Of a stretch of 64,000 nucleotides of DNA, positions 53,514 through 62,569 are shown in pieces. The position numbers and the translations under genes are program-made. Numbering within the stretch: position 1 is the first letter of the stretch; every line of letters starts with the position of its first letter. Location: contig NZ_UYZY01000002.1 of NCBI RefSeq assembly GCF_900626075.1, positions 868,001 through 932,000 of the forward strand. The letters are read 5' to 3'. Origin of the DNA: Clostridium transplantifaecale. GTDB taxonomy: Bacteria; Bacillota; Clostridia; Lachnospirales; Lachnospiraceae. The notes under the pieces are model-generated. The model was not told the DNA's origin. It ran no database searches and saw only the letters and a list, made by a program, of their open reading frames with translations.

Positions 53514-55190
53514 ATGAAATTTTATGATTTTTACTTTGTGCTGGACGGAAATCAGGTGATGCTTCGCGTAGAATGGGGGACTCCGCAGGCTGAGAGCATG
53601 TATAAACTGCTTTTTTCCAACTGGATTCTGAGGGGAGAAAAGCCATCCAATGTTTTTTCCGTGAAGGATGATGAGAGAGAAGGCGAGATATTTTGGGACG
53701 AAGATCATTTTAATTTTGAAAAGCTGGAGGCGGCGGACGGCCATTCCTATCTGTTTTTTAAGAAAAGAGATGATCAGGGCTATTTGTTTGCGAAAACGCT
53801 GGATCATATTGCGGAGGGAATCCAGATCTATGATAAAAATGCCTGTGCTGTATTTTTTAACAAGGCCAGCAGGGAGATTGCACACATCCCAAACGATGTT
53901 CCGATAGAGGGGCGTCATCTGCTGGATATGTATAACCTGGATGAGAATATCAGCACGATTATGACATGTCTGCGGACCCAGTCTCCGGTAATCAACCGGG
54001 TGGATCACTATAAGTCCAGCGACGGTATTTCCATTGCCACGGCAAATACGGCTTATCCCATCAGAAAGGGGAAGGAGCTTTTAGGTTCCGTTGTATTTGA
54101 ACAGAACAGTGACATTGTAAAAACGTATAATAAGAAAATGGGAGAGATCGACCATGCGCTGAAGCTCTATGAAGAGCATTCCCACTATACGCGTTTTACG
54201 GGTTATTCCTTTGAACATATTATCGGCCATGGAGCTAAACTGAAAGAGGCGGTAAATATAGCCAGGAAAGTGGCGCATCAGAACAGTTCCATACTTCTGG
54301 TGGGGGAAACCGGGACGGGCAAAGAGATTTTTGCCCAGAGTATCCACAGGGCCAGCGGCCGGAAGGACAAGAAATTTGTTGCGCTGAACTGCGCGGCTAT
54401 ACCGGAATCCCTGATTGAGAGTCTGCTGTTCGGAACGCAGAAAGGCAGCTTTACGGGCAGTGAGAATAAAGCCGGTTACTTCGAGGAGGCCGAAGGCGGA
54501 ACTCTGTTCCTGGATGAGCTAAATTCCATGAGCCTGAGTATGCAGTCCAAGATCCTGAGGGCGATACAGGAGAATACATTCCGCAGGGTGGGCGGACAGA
54601 AAGACATCAGGATGGACGTGCGTATCGTTTCCTCCTGCAATGAGGATCCCTTCCATGCGATTGCGGAAAACCAGTTCCGGAAGGACTTGTTCTATCGGCT
54701 GTCGACGGTTATGATTGAACTGCCGCCGCTGAGGGAGCATAAGGAGGATTTGGAGGAGCTGATCGAGTACCGGCTGAATGCCACGGCATTTCAGTATGTA
54801 CATTCTTTTTCCGGCATTGCCCAGGAGGTTATGGAGGTGTTCCGCGCCTATTCCTGGCCGGGAAACGTCAGAGAGCTGTTTCATGTGCTGGATTACGCGC
54901 AGAATGTGGCGGATGGGGAGGTGCTGAAACGGGAGCATCTGCCGGGCTACCTGCGTAAATTCGGGGAGGAGAGGAGTGAGACAAGGCCCGCCGCTTCATT
55001 CGGCGGGGACGGCGCCTCCGGCTTTACACCGGGCGTGGAACTTCAGGGGATTATGGATGCGTATGAGCACCAGATAATACAGAAGGCGCTGGAGCATTAC
55101 GGATACAATATCACAAAGACCGCGGACGCCCTCGGCCTGAGGAGACAGAGTCTTCAGTACAGGATTAAAAAGTACGGTATCATCATTTAA
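53514..55190 (+). CDS. Sigma-54-dependent transcriptional activator with PAS-like sensor
   Basis: A 558-residue RocR/NtrC-type activator. An N-terminal region of about 90 residues of unknown type is followed by a PAS-like domain (about 95-205, ALDHIAEGIQIYDKNACAVF in the form TLDHIAEGIQIYDKNACAVF). The AAA+ domain has Walker A GETGTGKE, the sigma-54 loop GSFTGS (a GAFTGA variant), Walker B GGTLFLDELN and the R-finger region. A Fis-type HTH (ITKTADALGLRRQSLQYRIKK) is at the end. It is divergent from the BCCT-lyase operon and its activator role for the sigma-54 promoter there is strongly implied. The ligand may be the transported betaine. Confidence 0.9.
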   Translation: MKFYDFYFVLDGNQVMLRVEWGTPQAESMYKLLFSNWILRGEKPSNVFSVKDDEREGEIFWDEDHFNFEKLEAADGHSYLFFKKRDDQGYLFAKTLDHIAEGIQIYDKNACAVFFNKASREIAHIPNDVPIEGRHLLDMYNLDENISTIMTCLRTQSPVINRVDHYKSSDGISIATANTAYPIRKGKELLGSVVFEQNSDIVKTYNKKMGEIDHALKLYEEHSHYTRFTGYSFEHIIGHGAKLKEAVNIARKVAHQNSSILLVGETGTGKEIFAQSIHRASGRKDKKFVALNCAAIPESLIESLLFGTQKGSFTGSENKAGYFEEAEGGTLFLDELNSMSLSMQSKILRAIQENTFRRVGGQKDIRMDVRIVSSCNEDPFHAIAENQFRKDLFYRLSTVMIELPPLREHKEDLEELIEYRLNATAFQYVHSFSGIAQEVMEVFRAYSWPGNVRELFHVLDYAQNVADGEVLKREHLPGYLRKFGEERSETRPAASFGGDGASGFTPGVELQGIMDAYEHQIIQKALEHYGYNITKTADALGLRRQSLQYRIKKYGIII

Positions 55191-55287
55191 AACAGCCGAA
55201 TCTTTTTTATCCGGAGGCAGTGAAAAGGAAAACAGAGGAGCATTAGGAGGAATAAAATAAAAAAATTAAAAAATCTGCAAAAACCAC

Positions 55288-55316
55288 TTGCCATAGCGCA
55301 TAAGTTATGATAGAAT
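55288..55316 (+). promoter_or_regulatory. Promoter of tRNA-Gly(GCC)
   Basis: TTGCCA at 55288-55293, 17 bases, TAGAAT at 55311-55316, 58 bases before the tRNA. Confidence 0.65.
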
Positions 55317-55374
55317 ATTTCTCGTTGACAGGTCATTATAAAACTTGGGAACAGAAACAATTCATACAATTTAT

Positions 55375-55446
55375 GCGCGAGTGGCTCAGTGGTGGAGTAT
55401 CGCCTTGCCAAGGCGAGGGTCGCGGGTTCGAATCCCGTCTCGCGCT
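55375..55446 (+). tRNA. tRNA-Gly (GCC)
   Basis: A 72-nt cloverleaf with acceptor GCGCGAG/CTCGCGC, anticodon loop TTGCCAA with anticodon GCC at 55407-55409, and T-loop GGTTCGAATCC. The discriminator is T; CCA is not encoded. A single-gene transcript. Confidence 0.96.
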
Positions 55447-55455
55447 CTTTTTAAT

Positions 55456-55503
55456 GGCTGGAATTTCCTTGATTTACAGGGGGATTTCAGCCTTTTACGT
55501 TTT
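55456..55503 (+). terminator. Terminator of tRNA-Gly(GCC)
   Basis: GGCTGGAATTTCC (55456-55468) pairs with GGGATTTCAGCC (55481-55492) including a G-U pair, followed by TTTTACGTTTTT. Confidence 0.7.
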
Positions 55504-55603
55504 TGAAATGCTGTAGACAGCTTTTGGGGATAAAATCACGAAACGGTCAAGGTTAAGTGAGGAATACAAGAACAGAAGCGGGGAAGGAGATAATCCGGAT
55601 ATT

Positions 55604-56284
55604 ATGACTATCTACATAGGAATGATAATTGCTGGAATACTTTTATTTTTTATTTTAAAGTCGCCGTATAAATATCCTTATTTTGTACACTATTTTGACG
55701 TTTCTGGAAAAAGAAAACCTCAAAAAGAAGACTTGCTTGACAAATTTTTAAATGAAGGAAATTTTTATTTGATTGAGCAACACAATGAGAAAGTACAAAA
55801 TTGGAAAGAGGATTGTCAGAAAAAACTTGAAAAAGGTGTATTGAAAAATTTCCGCACGAAACAATATCATAAAATTTTAAATGACGATAATGCATTTCAG
55901 TTTGTACTGACCCGTCAACAGACACGGTACAGACAGAGAAATTATATTAAGTCTTCTTATAAGGTTGATTCAGTTGACAGCCAATTTTCATGCAGCTATC
56001 TTTATATCAAGAATCGTAATGAGCAGCTCAAAGAGATTAATTCAGAATGCACACTTAGGGAATACCATAGCAAAAATCAAAGAAAACTTATGACAAAAGA
56101 ACTTAGAAAAAAGATTATGACAAGAGATAATTATACTTGTAAACTATGTGGAAAATATATGCCGGATGAAGTTGGATTACATATAGACCATATTATACCG
56201 GTTTCTAAAGGCGGTAAGACAATTGTATCAAATCTTCAAGTTCTATGTTCCAAATGTAACGGACATAAATCGGATATGGTGTAG
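55604..56284 (+). CDS. Membrane-anchored HNH endonuclease-like protein
   Basis: A 226-residue protein. One membrane helix at residues 4-19 is followed by a Lys-rich region (about 25-160) of unknown fold and a C-terminal HNH nuclease domain: CKLCGKYM, LHIDHIIPVSKGG, NLQVLCSKCNGHK. The four Cys and the DH are all present. The gene is clearly more AT-rich than its neighbours, which suggests recent transfer, and it lies just after a tRNA gene. AAGGAG lies 14 bases before the ATG, an unusually long spacing. Role could be DNA damage, defence or phage-derived; there is no partner gene to decide. Confidence 0.75.
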   Translation: MTIYIGMIIAGILLFFILKSPYKYPYFVHYFDVSGKRKPQKEDLLDKFLNEGNFYLIEQHNEKVQNWKEDCQKKLEKGVLKNFRTKQYHKILNDDNAFQFVLTRQQTRYRQRNYIKSSYKVDSVDSQFSCSYLYIKNRNEQLKEINSECTLREYHSKNQRKLMTKELRKKIMTRDNYTCKLCGKYMPDEVGLHIDHIIPVSKGGKTIVSNLQVLCSKCNGHKSDMV

Positions 56285-56287
56285 TTC

Positions 56288-56345
56288 AAAGGCCGTTCTC
56301 CGGGAGTGTATCACAAAGCTCCCCGGAAACCGGCCTTTTGTATTT
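56288..56345. terminator. Bidirectional terminator between HNH gene and GT2 fusion
   Basis: AAAGGCCG (56288-56295) pairs with CGGCCTTT (56331-56338), with an inner CCGGGAG/CTCCCCGG stem, T and A runs at the ends. Confidence 0.75.
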
Positions 56346-56376
56346 TTCTTAAAAAGAATCAATTTCGGCTTTGCTG

Positions 56377-57732
56377 TTACTTAAGCGCCTTCTCCCATTC
56401 TTCCTTCAGCCGTTCCAGTGTAAACAGTGCATTAGCCGGGCTGGTGGAGGGGCATTTTACCGCCTCTCTTCCGGTCTGTTCCTGGCAGTATTTACGGTAA
56501 AGATGAAACGCGGAGTCGCCGTTGGCTATGATTTTTTCAATGTTTGCCGAGCGCAGGATCCGGTTGATATCGGTCGGAATGATATTGCGGATGCTCTTGT
56601 CGCTGGACCCCTTGATATCGCAGACGGCGACCACATCCCATACTGCGATTCCATGGCGCAGCAGCAAAGCTTTTTTCTCTTCGATAGTTTCGGGAACCGG
56701 TTCTTCGGTCAGGCGGGCAATCAGTCTCCAGAAGCGGTTCTGGGGGCGTCCGTAGTAAAAATTCGTTTCCCTGGATTTGACGGATGGAAAGCTGCCGAGG
56801 ATTAAAATACGGGAGTTTTCATCATATACCGGTTCGAAGGGGTGGGATACCCGGACATAGCCGGGAGGAAGTTCGTCTTCAATATAGATTTCCTCGTCCA
56901 GCCTCTGCCTGCGCCGGCTCAGGGGGACCGCCACGCCGCCGTCTTTGGCGAAGGCAACTACAAATGCATTGATGCGCAGTTTATTTTCCTCATACAGGTT
57001 CATGCTCTGATACAGTTCTTTATAGACTTTCAGCAGATAGAATTTGAGCAGCAGTGCATTGGCTTTTTTCCAGTCTGTGCTGACAAGGCTCCCTTTCCGC
57101 TTCATGTAGTAGTATATCGGCGTCTGGATTGCGGTAAAGCGCTCGGCGTACCGGATAAAGCTGAGGTTAAAAAGAAAATCTTCACACCACTGGAGCTTTT
57201 CCTCCATTTTCAGGCGGTGTGTCTCTATAATGCTGCGCCGGTACAGTTTGTTCCAGAGCACGCCGTAATAGAAATCCGCAGGGTCCTGCATCATATATTC
57301 CGCATACATCTCCCGGCTTAACAGGCCCCGCTCCCGGATATGCTGCTTTTCAGTAAATACGGCTTTATCTACGCGGTAGAAATCCGCAATAACCAGATCA
57401 CAGTCGAATTTTTTTGCCGCATGGACAAAGCTTTCCGTTGCATCCGGAGTCAGCCAGTCATCGCTGTCCATGAATTGAAGATAGGTCCCGACGGCGGCCG
57501 ATATGGCCTGGTTGCGGCTGTCCGATACACCGGTATTCTCTTTGTCGATAATCCGGAACCGGCTGTCCAGTTCCCCGTATTCCCGGCAGATGTCCAGGCT
57601 GGTATCATCGCTTCCGTCATTGACCAGGATGATTTCCATATCCTGAAAGGTCTGCCGCATTACGCTGTCCAGGCATCGGCGAAGGTATTTTTCCGCATTG
57701 TATACGGGAATAATCAGTGAAACAAAAGGCAT
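56377..57732 (-). CDS. GT2 glycosyltransferase fused to a hypoxanthine-DNA-glycosylase-like domain
   Basis: A single 451-residue frame with two unrelated domains. Residues 1-270: family 2 glycosyltransferase (SLIIPVYNAEKYLRRCLDSV, VNDGSDD, the DXD-like FMDSDDW and WCEDFLFNLSF). Residues about 298-451: DNA-deoxyinosine/uracil glycosylase family (ILILGSFPSVKSRETNFYYG, PQNRFWRLIA, GIAVWDVVAVCDIKGSSD, and the closing CPSTSPAN). The link RRRQRLDEEIYIEDELPPGY is short and charged. A fusion of sugar transfer and base excision has no obvious joint function; domain fusion by deletion of a gene boundary is likely. The ribosome site is weak (AAGGAGT). Confidence 0.82.
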   Translation of the reverse strand: MPFVSLIIPVYNAEKYLRRCLDSVMRQTFQDMEIILVNDGSDDTSLDICREYGELDSRFRIIDKENTGVSDSRNQAISAAVGTYLQFMDSDDWLTPDATESFVHAAKKFDCDLVIADFYRVDKAVFTEKQHIRERGLLSREMYAEYMMQDPADFYYGVLWNKLYRRSIIETHRLKMEEKLQWCEDFLFNLSFIRYAERFTAIQTPIYYYMKRKGSLVSTDWKKANALLLKFYLLKVYKELYQSMNLYEENKLRINAFVVAFAKDGGVAVPLSRRRQRLDEEIYIEDELPPGYVRVSHPFEPVYDENSRILILGSFPSVKSRETNFYYGRPQNRFWRLIARLTEEPVPETIEEKKALLLRHGIAVWDVVAVCDIKGSSDKSIRNIIPTDINRILRSANIEKIIANGDSAFHLYRKYCQEQTGREAVKCPSTSPANALFTLERLKEEWEKALK

Positions 57733-58046
57733 AATCAGACTCCTTTAAATCGGTTTGTAAGATGGTTTCTGTATTTTATGATAACTGAAGTGAAAAAATA
57801 ATTCAAGGCGACAAAGAGGGAGCTGTCATCCTTTCTGCCGGTGTCCTTCACTCAGAGACAGTTTTACTGGAAAGAATCTCTTATAAAGACAATATTGTAA
57901 TAAAAATGACGCAAAATATTAATTAAATGGTAAATATAGACAATTGTCCGCCACATAAATAAATGTTATACTTCTATTATACTTTTTGGTAAACAATTCA
58001 GTATTACGGTAAGAAGTATAAAGAGAGAGGAAAAAGGAGTAACACT
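57733..58046. other. Divergent intergenic region
   Basis: It contains the promoter of the downstream lipoprotein (TTGTCC 57944-57949, 17 bases, TATACT 57967-57972) in an AT-rich tract from about 57890. Nothing else is recognised. Confidence 0.55.
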
Positions 58047-58826
58047 ATGAAAAAAATGATTAGAACAGCAGCAGTGATTCTGTCTGCCATGATGGTATTT
58101 TCCATGACAGCCTGCGCAAAGAAAGCAGACCCGAAAGAGGTTTTTGACACAGCAGTTAAAAAGAATTCAGAACTGACTTCCATGGATATGGATACAACAA
58201 TGAAGATGACTATGACGCAGGGAGAAGAGAATATCGACGTAACCGTGGATATGAATATGAAGATGAGTGATATCAGCAAGGATACCATGCAGTACCTGGC
58301 TGAAACAAAGACATCACTGATGGGCCAGACCCTGGATGCAACTATCTTTTATAAAGACGGTTACTACTACATGGACAGCATGGGCCAGAAGATTAAATAT
58401 CCAATGGATCTGACAGCTCTTATGGAATCCGTAAAACAGAGCACGGAGAGCACAAATCTTCAGTCCGATCAGCTTAAGGATCTTACAATGGCGAAAGAGG
58501 GAGACAACACCATCCTGACATTTACCGCAGATCCTGAGAAGATGAACGAATACTTAACCGACGTTATGGGCAGCATGAGCGGAATGGGCGCTATGGGCGA
58601 CACACAGATGTCATTCAAGGAAGCCAGCGGAACCTATACGGTTAACAAAGACGGATACTATACTGACATGACTATGAAGATGACCGTGGACATGGATCTT
58701 CAGGGGGAAGCCGTTACTATGGTAATGGATCTGACCGGTAAAGTAAACAATCCGGGACAGGAAGTTACAGTGGAGCTGCCTGATACGGAAGGATACACGG
58801 AAGTGGAAATGCCAGCAGCACAGTAA
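58047..58826 (+). CDS. Met-rich lipoprotein (DUF6612-like)
   Basis: A 259-residue exported lipoprotein. The signal peptide MKKMIRTAAVILSAMMVFSM ends at TAC (lipobox MTAC). The mature protein has repeated amphipathic beta strands like LolA/LppX-type lipid-binding folds (MDMDTTMKMTMTQ, VTVDMNMKMSD, YTDMTMKMTVDMD) and is unusually rich in Met, about one in nine residues. Function is unknown; lipid or metal binding are possibilities. AAAAGGAG precedes the ATG and a strong terminator follows. Confidence 0.75.
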   Translation: MKKMIRTAAVILSAMMVFSMTACAKKADPKEVFDTAVKKNSELTSMDMDTTMKMTMTQGEENIDVTVDMNMKMSDISKDTMQYLAETKTSLMGQTLDATIFYKDGYYYMDSMGQKIKYPMDLTALMESVKQSTESTNLQSDQLKDLTMAKEGDNTILTFTADPEKMNEYLTDVMGSMSGMGAMGDTQMSFKEASGTYTVNKDGYYTDMTMKMTVDMDLQGEAVTMVMDLTGKVNNPGQEVTVELPDTEGYTEVEMPAAQ

Positions 58827-58864
58827 TGCGGGCGGTACAAAATAAAAGAAGAAATAAAAATAGG

Positions 58865-58902
58865 AAACCTGTATGGGCAGTCATTGCCTGTACAGGTTTT
58901 TT
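58865..58902 (+). terminator. Terminator of the Met-rich lipoprotein gene
   Basis: AAACCTGTA (58865-58873) pairs with TACAGGTTT (58891-58899), with an inner GGCA/TGCC stem, then TTT. Confidence 0.8.
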
Positions 58903-59109
58903 AATATCGTAGGAAAGCGCTTTATATCCGGCCTTTTTAAGCTCTTTTATGGCAGCAAATGTAAAGTACATGTAAAATATGTATACAATAAACAAAGTAC
59001 TTAAAAAAGAACTTGTATCCGCATGGAAAGAGAGTGTAAGATGGATATATCTTTGCAGGATTTTAACGGTTCTGCGGAGAATTACTATTTAAGGGGTGTT
59101 TTACTGATT

Positions 59110-60750
59110 ATGAAAGAGCTGAAACCACAATTCTTTTTATCCATCAAAGGCTATTCCGGCAAACAGTTCGCCGGGGATCTGACGGCAGGCGTTATCGTTG
59201 CGATTATTGCGCTGCCGCTTTCTATTGCCCTGGCGCTGGCCTCGGGTGTCACGCCGGAACAGGGACTTTATACGGCGATTATCGCAGGATTCATCATATC
59301 ATTCTTCGGCGGCAGCAAGGTACAGATTGCCGGACCGACGGCCGCGTTTGCATCAATCGTAGCAGGAATCGTGGCCCGCAACGGTATGGACGGTTTGATT
59401 ATCGCAACTGTGATTGCCGGTATTCTTCTGGTTGCCATGGGACTTCTCCGGCTGGGCAGCATGATTAAGTTTATTCCCTTCACGATCACGACCGGATTCA
59501 CGGCGGGTATCGCAGTGACCATCGTGGTAGGGCAGATTAAAGATTTTCTGGGGCTGACCTTTGAAAAGACGCCGCTGGAGACTATGGAGAAACTGGAGCA
59601 GGTAATTACCTGCATTGGCACTGCAAATCTGCAGGCGCTTGGAGTGGGGCTGATTGCCCTCGCTATACTGATTGTGTGGCCGAGATTCAATAAGAAAGTG
59701 CCGCCGTCCCTGATAGCGGTGCTTGTATCGGCAGTCCTTGTAAAGGCGATGGCGCTTAAGGTCAATACGATTGGGGATCTCTATACGATTTCCTCCTCCT
59801 TTCCGGCCTTCCGCCTTCCTGAGGTTACATATGGAACTGTGAAAACCGTTCTTCCGGATGCATTTACCATCGCAATTCTGGCTGCGATTGAATCTCTGCT
59901 ATCCTGTGTGGTGGCGGACGGCATGATCGGCAGCAAACATAACTCTAACATGGAACTTGTTGCACAGGGTCTGGGAAATATCGGTTCCGCCCTCTTTGGG
60001 GGTATTCCGGCGACGGGCGCCATTGCAAGGACGGCGGCCAATATTAAAAACGGGGGAAGTTCCCCTGTCGCGGGTATGGTACATGCGGTAGTCCTGCTTT
60101 TGACGCTGCTTCTTCTCATGCCGTATGCTGCGCTGATCCCAATGCCTGCTATTGCGGCAATCCTGTTCATGGTGGCCTATAATATGAGCGGCTGGCGCAC
60201 CTTTTTAGAGATTGCGAAGACCTCGCCGAAGAGCGATGTGGTGGTGCTGGTCCTGACATTCTTTCTCACGGTGGTGTTTGACCTAGTGGTTGCCATTGCG
60301 GTCGGCCTGATACTGGCATCCCTTCTTTTCCTGAGCAGGATGGCCGATGTCGCCGACGTACAGGAATGGACCTACCTGGATGAGTATGAAGAAGGAAAAG
60401 ACACCAGGGATTTGAAGCCGGTTCCCGGCCACACAATGGTATTTGAGATTACAGGGCCGATGTTTTTTGCTGCTGCGGACAAGATTCTGGAAGTGCCGTT
60501 TTGCGAGGAAAAGAAAGTCATGATTCTGAGAATGAGGAGTGTCCCGGCCATGGATATTACGGCGCTGAACAGTTTGAGAAAATTAAACCGGGTATGCCGG
60601 GAGAAGGGAATCAGACTGATGCTGTCACACGTCAATGAGCAGCCGATGAGGGTAATGAGGAAAGCCGGTTTCTGCCAGGAAGCCGGGGAAGATAATTTCT
60701 TCGGTTGTATTGATGAGGCTCTGGCAGAGGCGAAGAAGATGGCCGAATAA
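59110..60750 (+). CDS. SulP-family anion transporter with STAS domain
   Basis: A 546-residue SulP (SLC26) carrier with about 12 membrane helices (GDLTAGVIVAIIALPLSIAL, SFFGGSKVQIAGPTAAFASI) and a C-terminal STAS domain (about 430-546, MRSVPAMDITALNSLRKL). Substrates in bacteria include sulfate, bicarbonate and dicarboxylates. In-frame ATG codons also exist at 59023 and 59041; AAGGGG and the family N-terminus (MKELKPQFFLSIKGYSGKQF) favour 59110. It is a single gene with a strong terminator at 60770-60809. Confidence 0.88.
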   Translation: MKELKPQFFLSIKGYSGKQFAGDLTAGVIVAIIALPLSIALALASGVTPEQGLYTAIIAGFIISFFGGSKVQIAGPTAAFASIVAGIVARNGMDGLIIATVIAGILLVAMGLLRLGSMIKFIPFTITTGFTAGIAVTIVVGQIKDFLGLTFEKTPLETMEKLEQVITCIGTANLQALGVGLIALAILIVWPRFNKKVPPSLIAVLVSAVLVKAMALKVNTIGDLYTISSSFPAFRLPEVTYGTVKTVLPDAFTIAILAAIESLLSCVVADGMIGSKHNSNMELVAQGLGNIGSALFGGIPATGAIARTAANIKNGGSSPVAGMVHAVVLLLTLLLLMPYAALIPMPAIAAILFMVAYNMSGWRTFLEIAKTSPKSDVVVLVLTFFLTVVFDLVVAIAVGLILASLLFLSRMADVADVQEWTYLDEYEEGKDTRDLKPVPGHTMVFEITGPMFFAAADKILEVPFCEEKKVMILRMRSVPAMDITALNSLRKLNRVCREKGIRLMLSHVNEQPMRVMRKAGFCQEAGEDNFFGCIDEALAEAKKMAE

Positions 60751-60769
60751 AATGTAATATTGCAGCAGG

Positions 60770-60809
60770 AGCCAAAGTCATCCGTACGCACGATGACTTT
60801 GGCTTTTTT
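60770..60809 (+). terminator. Terminator of the SulP gene
   Basis: AGCCAAAGTCATC (60770-60782) pairs perfectly with GATGACTTTGGCT (60792-60804), followed by six T. Confidence 0.88.
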
Positions 60810-61194
60810 CATTTCTTCCGTAAATTCTTTCTGGGTGAGGAGTGTTTTTTCCTGGGCAGGCATCATCCCGTTCAGGACAGTGTACATTTCGGGACGGTAA
60901 TCGTGGCATTCCCATGTCCAGTATGACGATGGAGTCCCGGTGCTGACAAGTTGTGTTTTTTTTAACGAAACAGATGGACCTTTACGCGACTCGCGGAGGA
61001 ACCTGACCCTCCATTTATCAAGGGATAAATGGAAAACTTGGGACGAATCATTATGATTTGAGAATAAAGGCGGCTATTCCAATATCATTTATTGTCAGAA
61101 ATCTAACAAAATAAAATGTATTTGTGAAATAGACTAGAATAAAAAAAGGTTGTTTTCATCCTGAGAAGATAGTGATAAAAAGTTTTCAAATATC

Positions 61195-61223
61195 TTGACA
61201 AGAATTTTACAAAATGATACTAT
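61195..61223 (+). promoter_or_regulatory. Promoter of the opp operon
   Basis: TTGACA at 61195-61200, 17 bases, TACTAT at 61218-61223. It gives a leader of about 345 bases before oppD. The preceding 60810-61190 shows no gene that I can support. Confidence 0.7.
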
Positions 61224-61235
61224 TTTCAATAGAGA

Positions 61236-61255
61236 ATAACATTCTGTAATGTTAT
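61236..61255. promoter_or_regulatory. Palindrome after the opp promoter
   Basis: ATAACATT (61236-61243) and AATGTTAT (61248-61255) form a perfect 8-base inverted repeat around CTGT, starting 12 bases after the -10. A repressor operator is the simplest reading. Confidence 0.5.
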
Positions 61256-61267
61256 ATAATGAGCTAG

Positions 61268-61573
61268 ATGGAAACGGCCGCTGGAAGGCCGGAGCAGACA
61301 GGGGCGGCATAGAGTCCGTTTACCGGACGAGCGACCGACAATAGAAAGTTTGAAAAGCAGGTTTTCGTTGTTGGGGACAGCGACCTGTGCGCAGAGCGCG
61401 CAGGTTATCGTTTTGAGACAACATATCATATAATGATACATAATAACTTGCAAAATATTATACGCAATCGGGGTGAAGCTGCGGTGAGAACGTGGATCAA
61501 TGGAAACGGCAGCCGGGGAGCAGAAAGACGGCACCGGAACGGTGCAGAGTAAAAAAGAAGAGAGTGAGAGCGG
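61268..61573 (+). promoter_or_regulatory. Long structured leader of the opp operon with a duplicated element
   Basis: ATGGAAACGGC occurs at 61268-61278 and 61500-61510, each followed by GGAGCAGA (61291-61298; 61517-61524) and CGGCA. Between them a strong hairpin (CCTGTGCGC / GCGCGCAGG, about 61385-61405) and GTCCG/CGGAC are seen. The arrangement suggests two related RNA elements in tandem. I could not assign a known riboswitch. Confidence 0.35.
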
Positions 61574-62569
61574 ATGGGAGAAGTTTTACTGAAAGTTAAT
61601 AATCTTAAAATGGTGTTTCAGAATAAGAGATCATCATTTGCCGCAGTAGAGGGTCTTACTTTTTCGGTAGAGCGGGGAAAGACTCTTGGGATAGTAGGGG
61701 AAAGCGGAAGCGGAAAGACGATGGCGTCCCTCTCCGTGCTGGGATTACTCCCAAATCAGGGGAGGGTGGCGGAAGGTGAAATTCTGTTTGACGGGAAAAA
61801 CATTCTGGAATTGAGTGAAAAAGAAATGCAGAATCTCAGGGGTAATGAGATGGCCATGATTTTTCAGGATCCTGTCATGTCGTTAGATCAGATTTACACG
61901 GTCGGCGATCAGATTATCGAAGCGATCCTGACACATAGAAAAATATCAAAAGACGAGGCGAAGAAGAGGGCGCTCGCTCTGCTGGAGGACGTGGGGATTC
62001 CAAATCCGGAGCGTGTGTACCGTTCCTATCCGTTTGAGCTGTCAGGCGGCATGTGCCAGAGGGTTATGATAGCGGTTGCCCTCAGCTGCAATCCGAAACT
62101 GCTGTTTGCCGATGAACCTACGACGGCCCTCGACGTGACGGTGCAGGCCCAGATTATGGAACTGCTCAAAAAAATCCAGAAGGAATACGATATGGGGATC
62201 GTCCTCATTACTCACGACCTGGGAGTGGTAGCCGATGTGGCGGATGATATTGTGGTGATGTATGCGGGGAAATCCATGGAGATTGCGCCGAAAGAGGTGA
62301 TTTTCAATTCGCCCTGCCATCCTTACACCCATGGCCTGATCCGTTCGATTCCCCAGCTTGATAAAAAGGAGGAGCGGCTCTACAGCATTCAGGGAATGGT
62401 GCCCGACATCAGGAACTTCCCTCCGGGCTGCCGTTTCTGTACGCGGTGTCCTCTGGCGCTCGATGAGTGCAGGGAGAAAGAACCGCCGTTTATAGAGCTT
62501 AATGAGAAACATTTTGTCAGATGCCACAGGGCGGAGGAAATTGCGAAGGGAGGTCTGGCCCATGAGTGA
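61574..62569 (+). CDS. oppD: Oligopeptide ABC transporter ATP-binding protein
   Basis: A 331-residue ATPase of the peptide/nickel ABC family, one of two that power uptake of oligopeptides. It shows Walker A GESGSGKT, the signature LSGGMCQR, Walker B LLFADEPT and the C-terminal oligo_HPY region with four Cys (CRFCTRC ... CREK). Length is normal. The stop overlaps the oppF start by 8 bases. The ribosome site is AGAGAGTGAGAG-like. Solute-binding protein and oppC are outside the window. Confidence 0.93.
   Translation: MGEVLLKVNNLKMVFQNKRSSFAAVEGLTFSVERGKTLGIVGESGSGKTMASLSVLGLLPNQGRVAEGEILFDGKNILELSEKEMQNLRGNEMAMIFQDPVMSLDQIYTVGDQIIEAILTHRKISKDEAKKRALALLEDVGIPNPERVYRSYPFELSGGMCQRVMIAVALSCNPKLLFADEPTTALDVTVQAQIMELLKKIQKEYDMGIVLITHDLGVVADVADDIVVMYAGKSMEIAPKEVIFNSPCHPYTHGLIRSIPQLDKKEERLYSIQGMVPDIRNFPPGCRFCTRCPLALDECREKEPPFIELNEKHFVRCHRAEEIAKGGLAHE

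Noticed and set aside
55427..56300. Integrated island with att sites at tRNA-Gly(GCC)
   Set aside because: No repeat of the tRNA 3' end and no integrase were found downstream.
60750..60950. Minus-strand frame resembling the end of an RbsD/FucU-type protein (KKAKVIVRTDDF)
   Set aside because: The resemblance falls in the stem of the SulP terminator, there is no start or ribosome site, and the rest does not align with the family.
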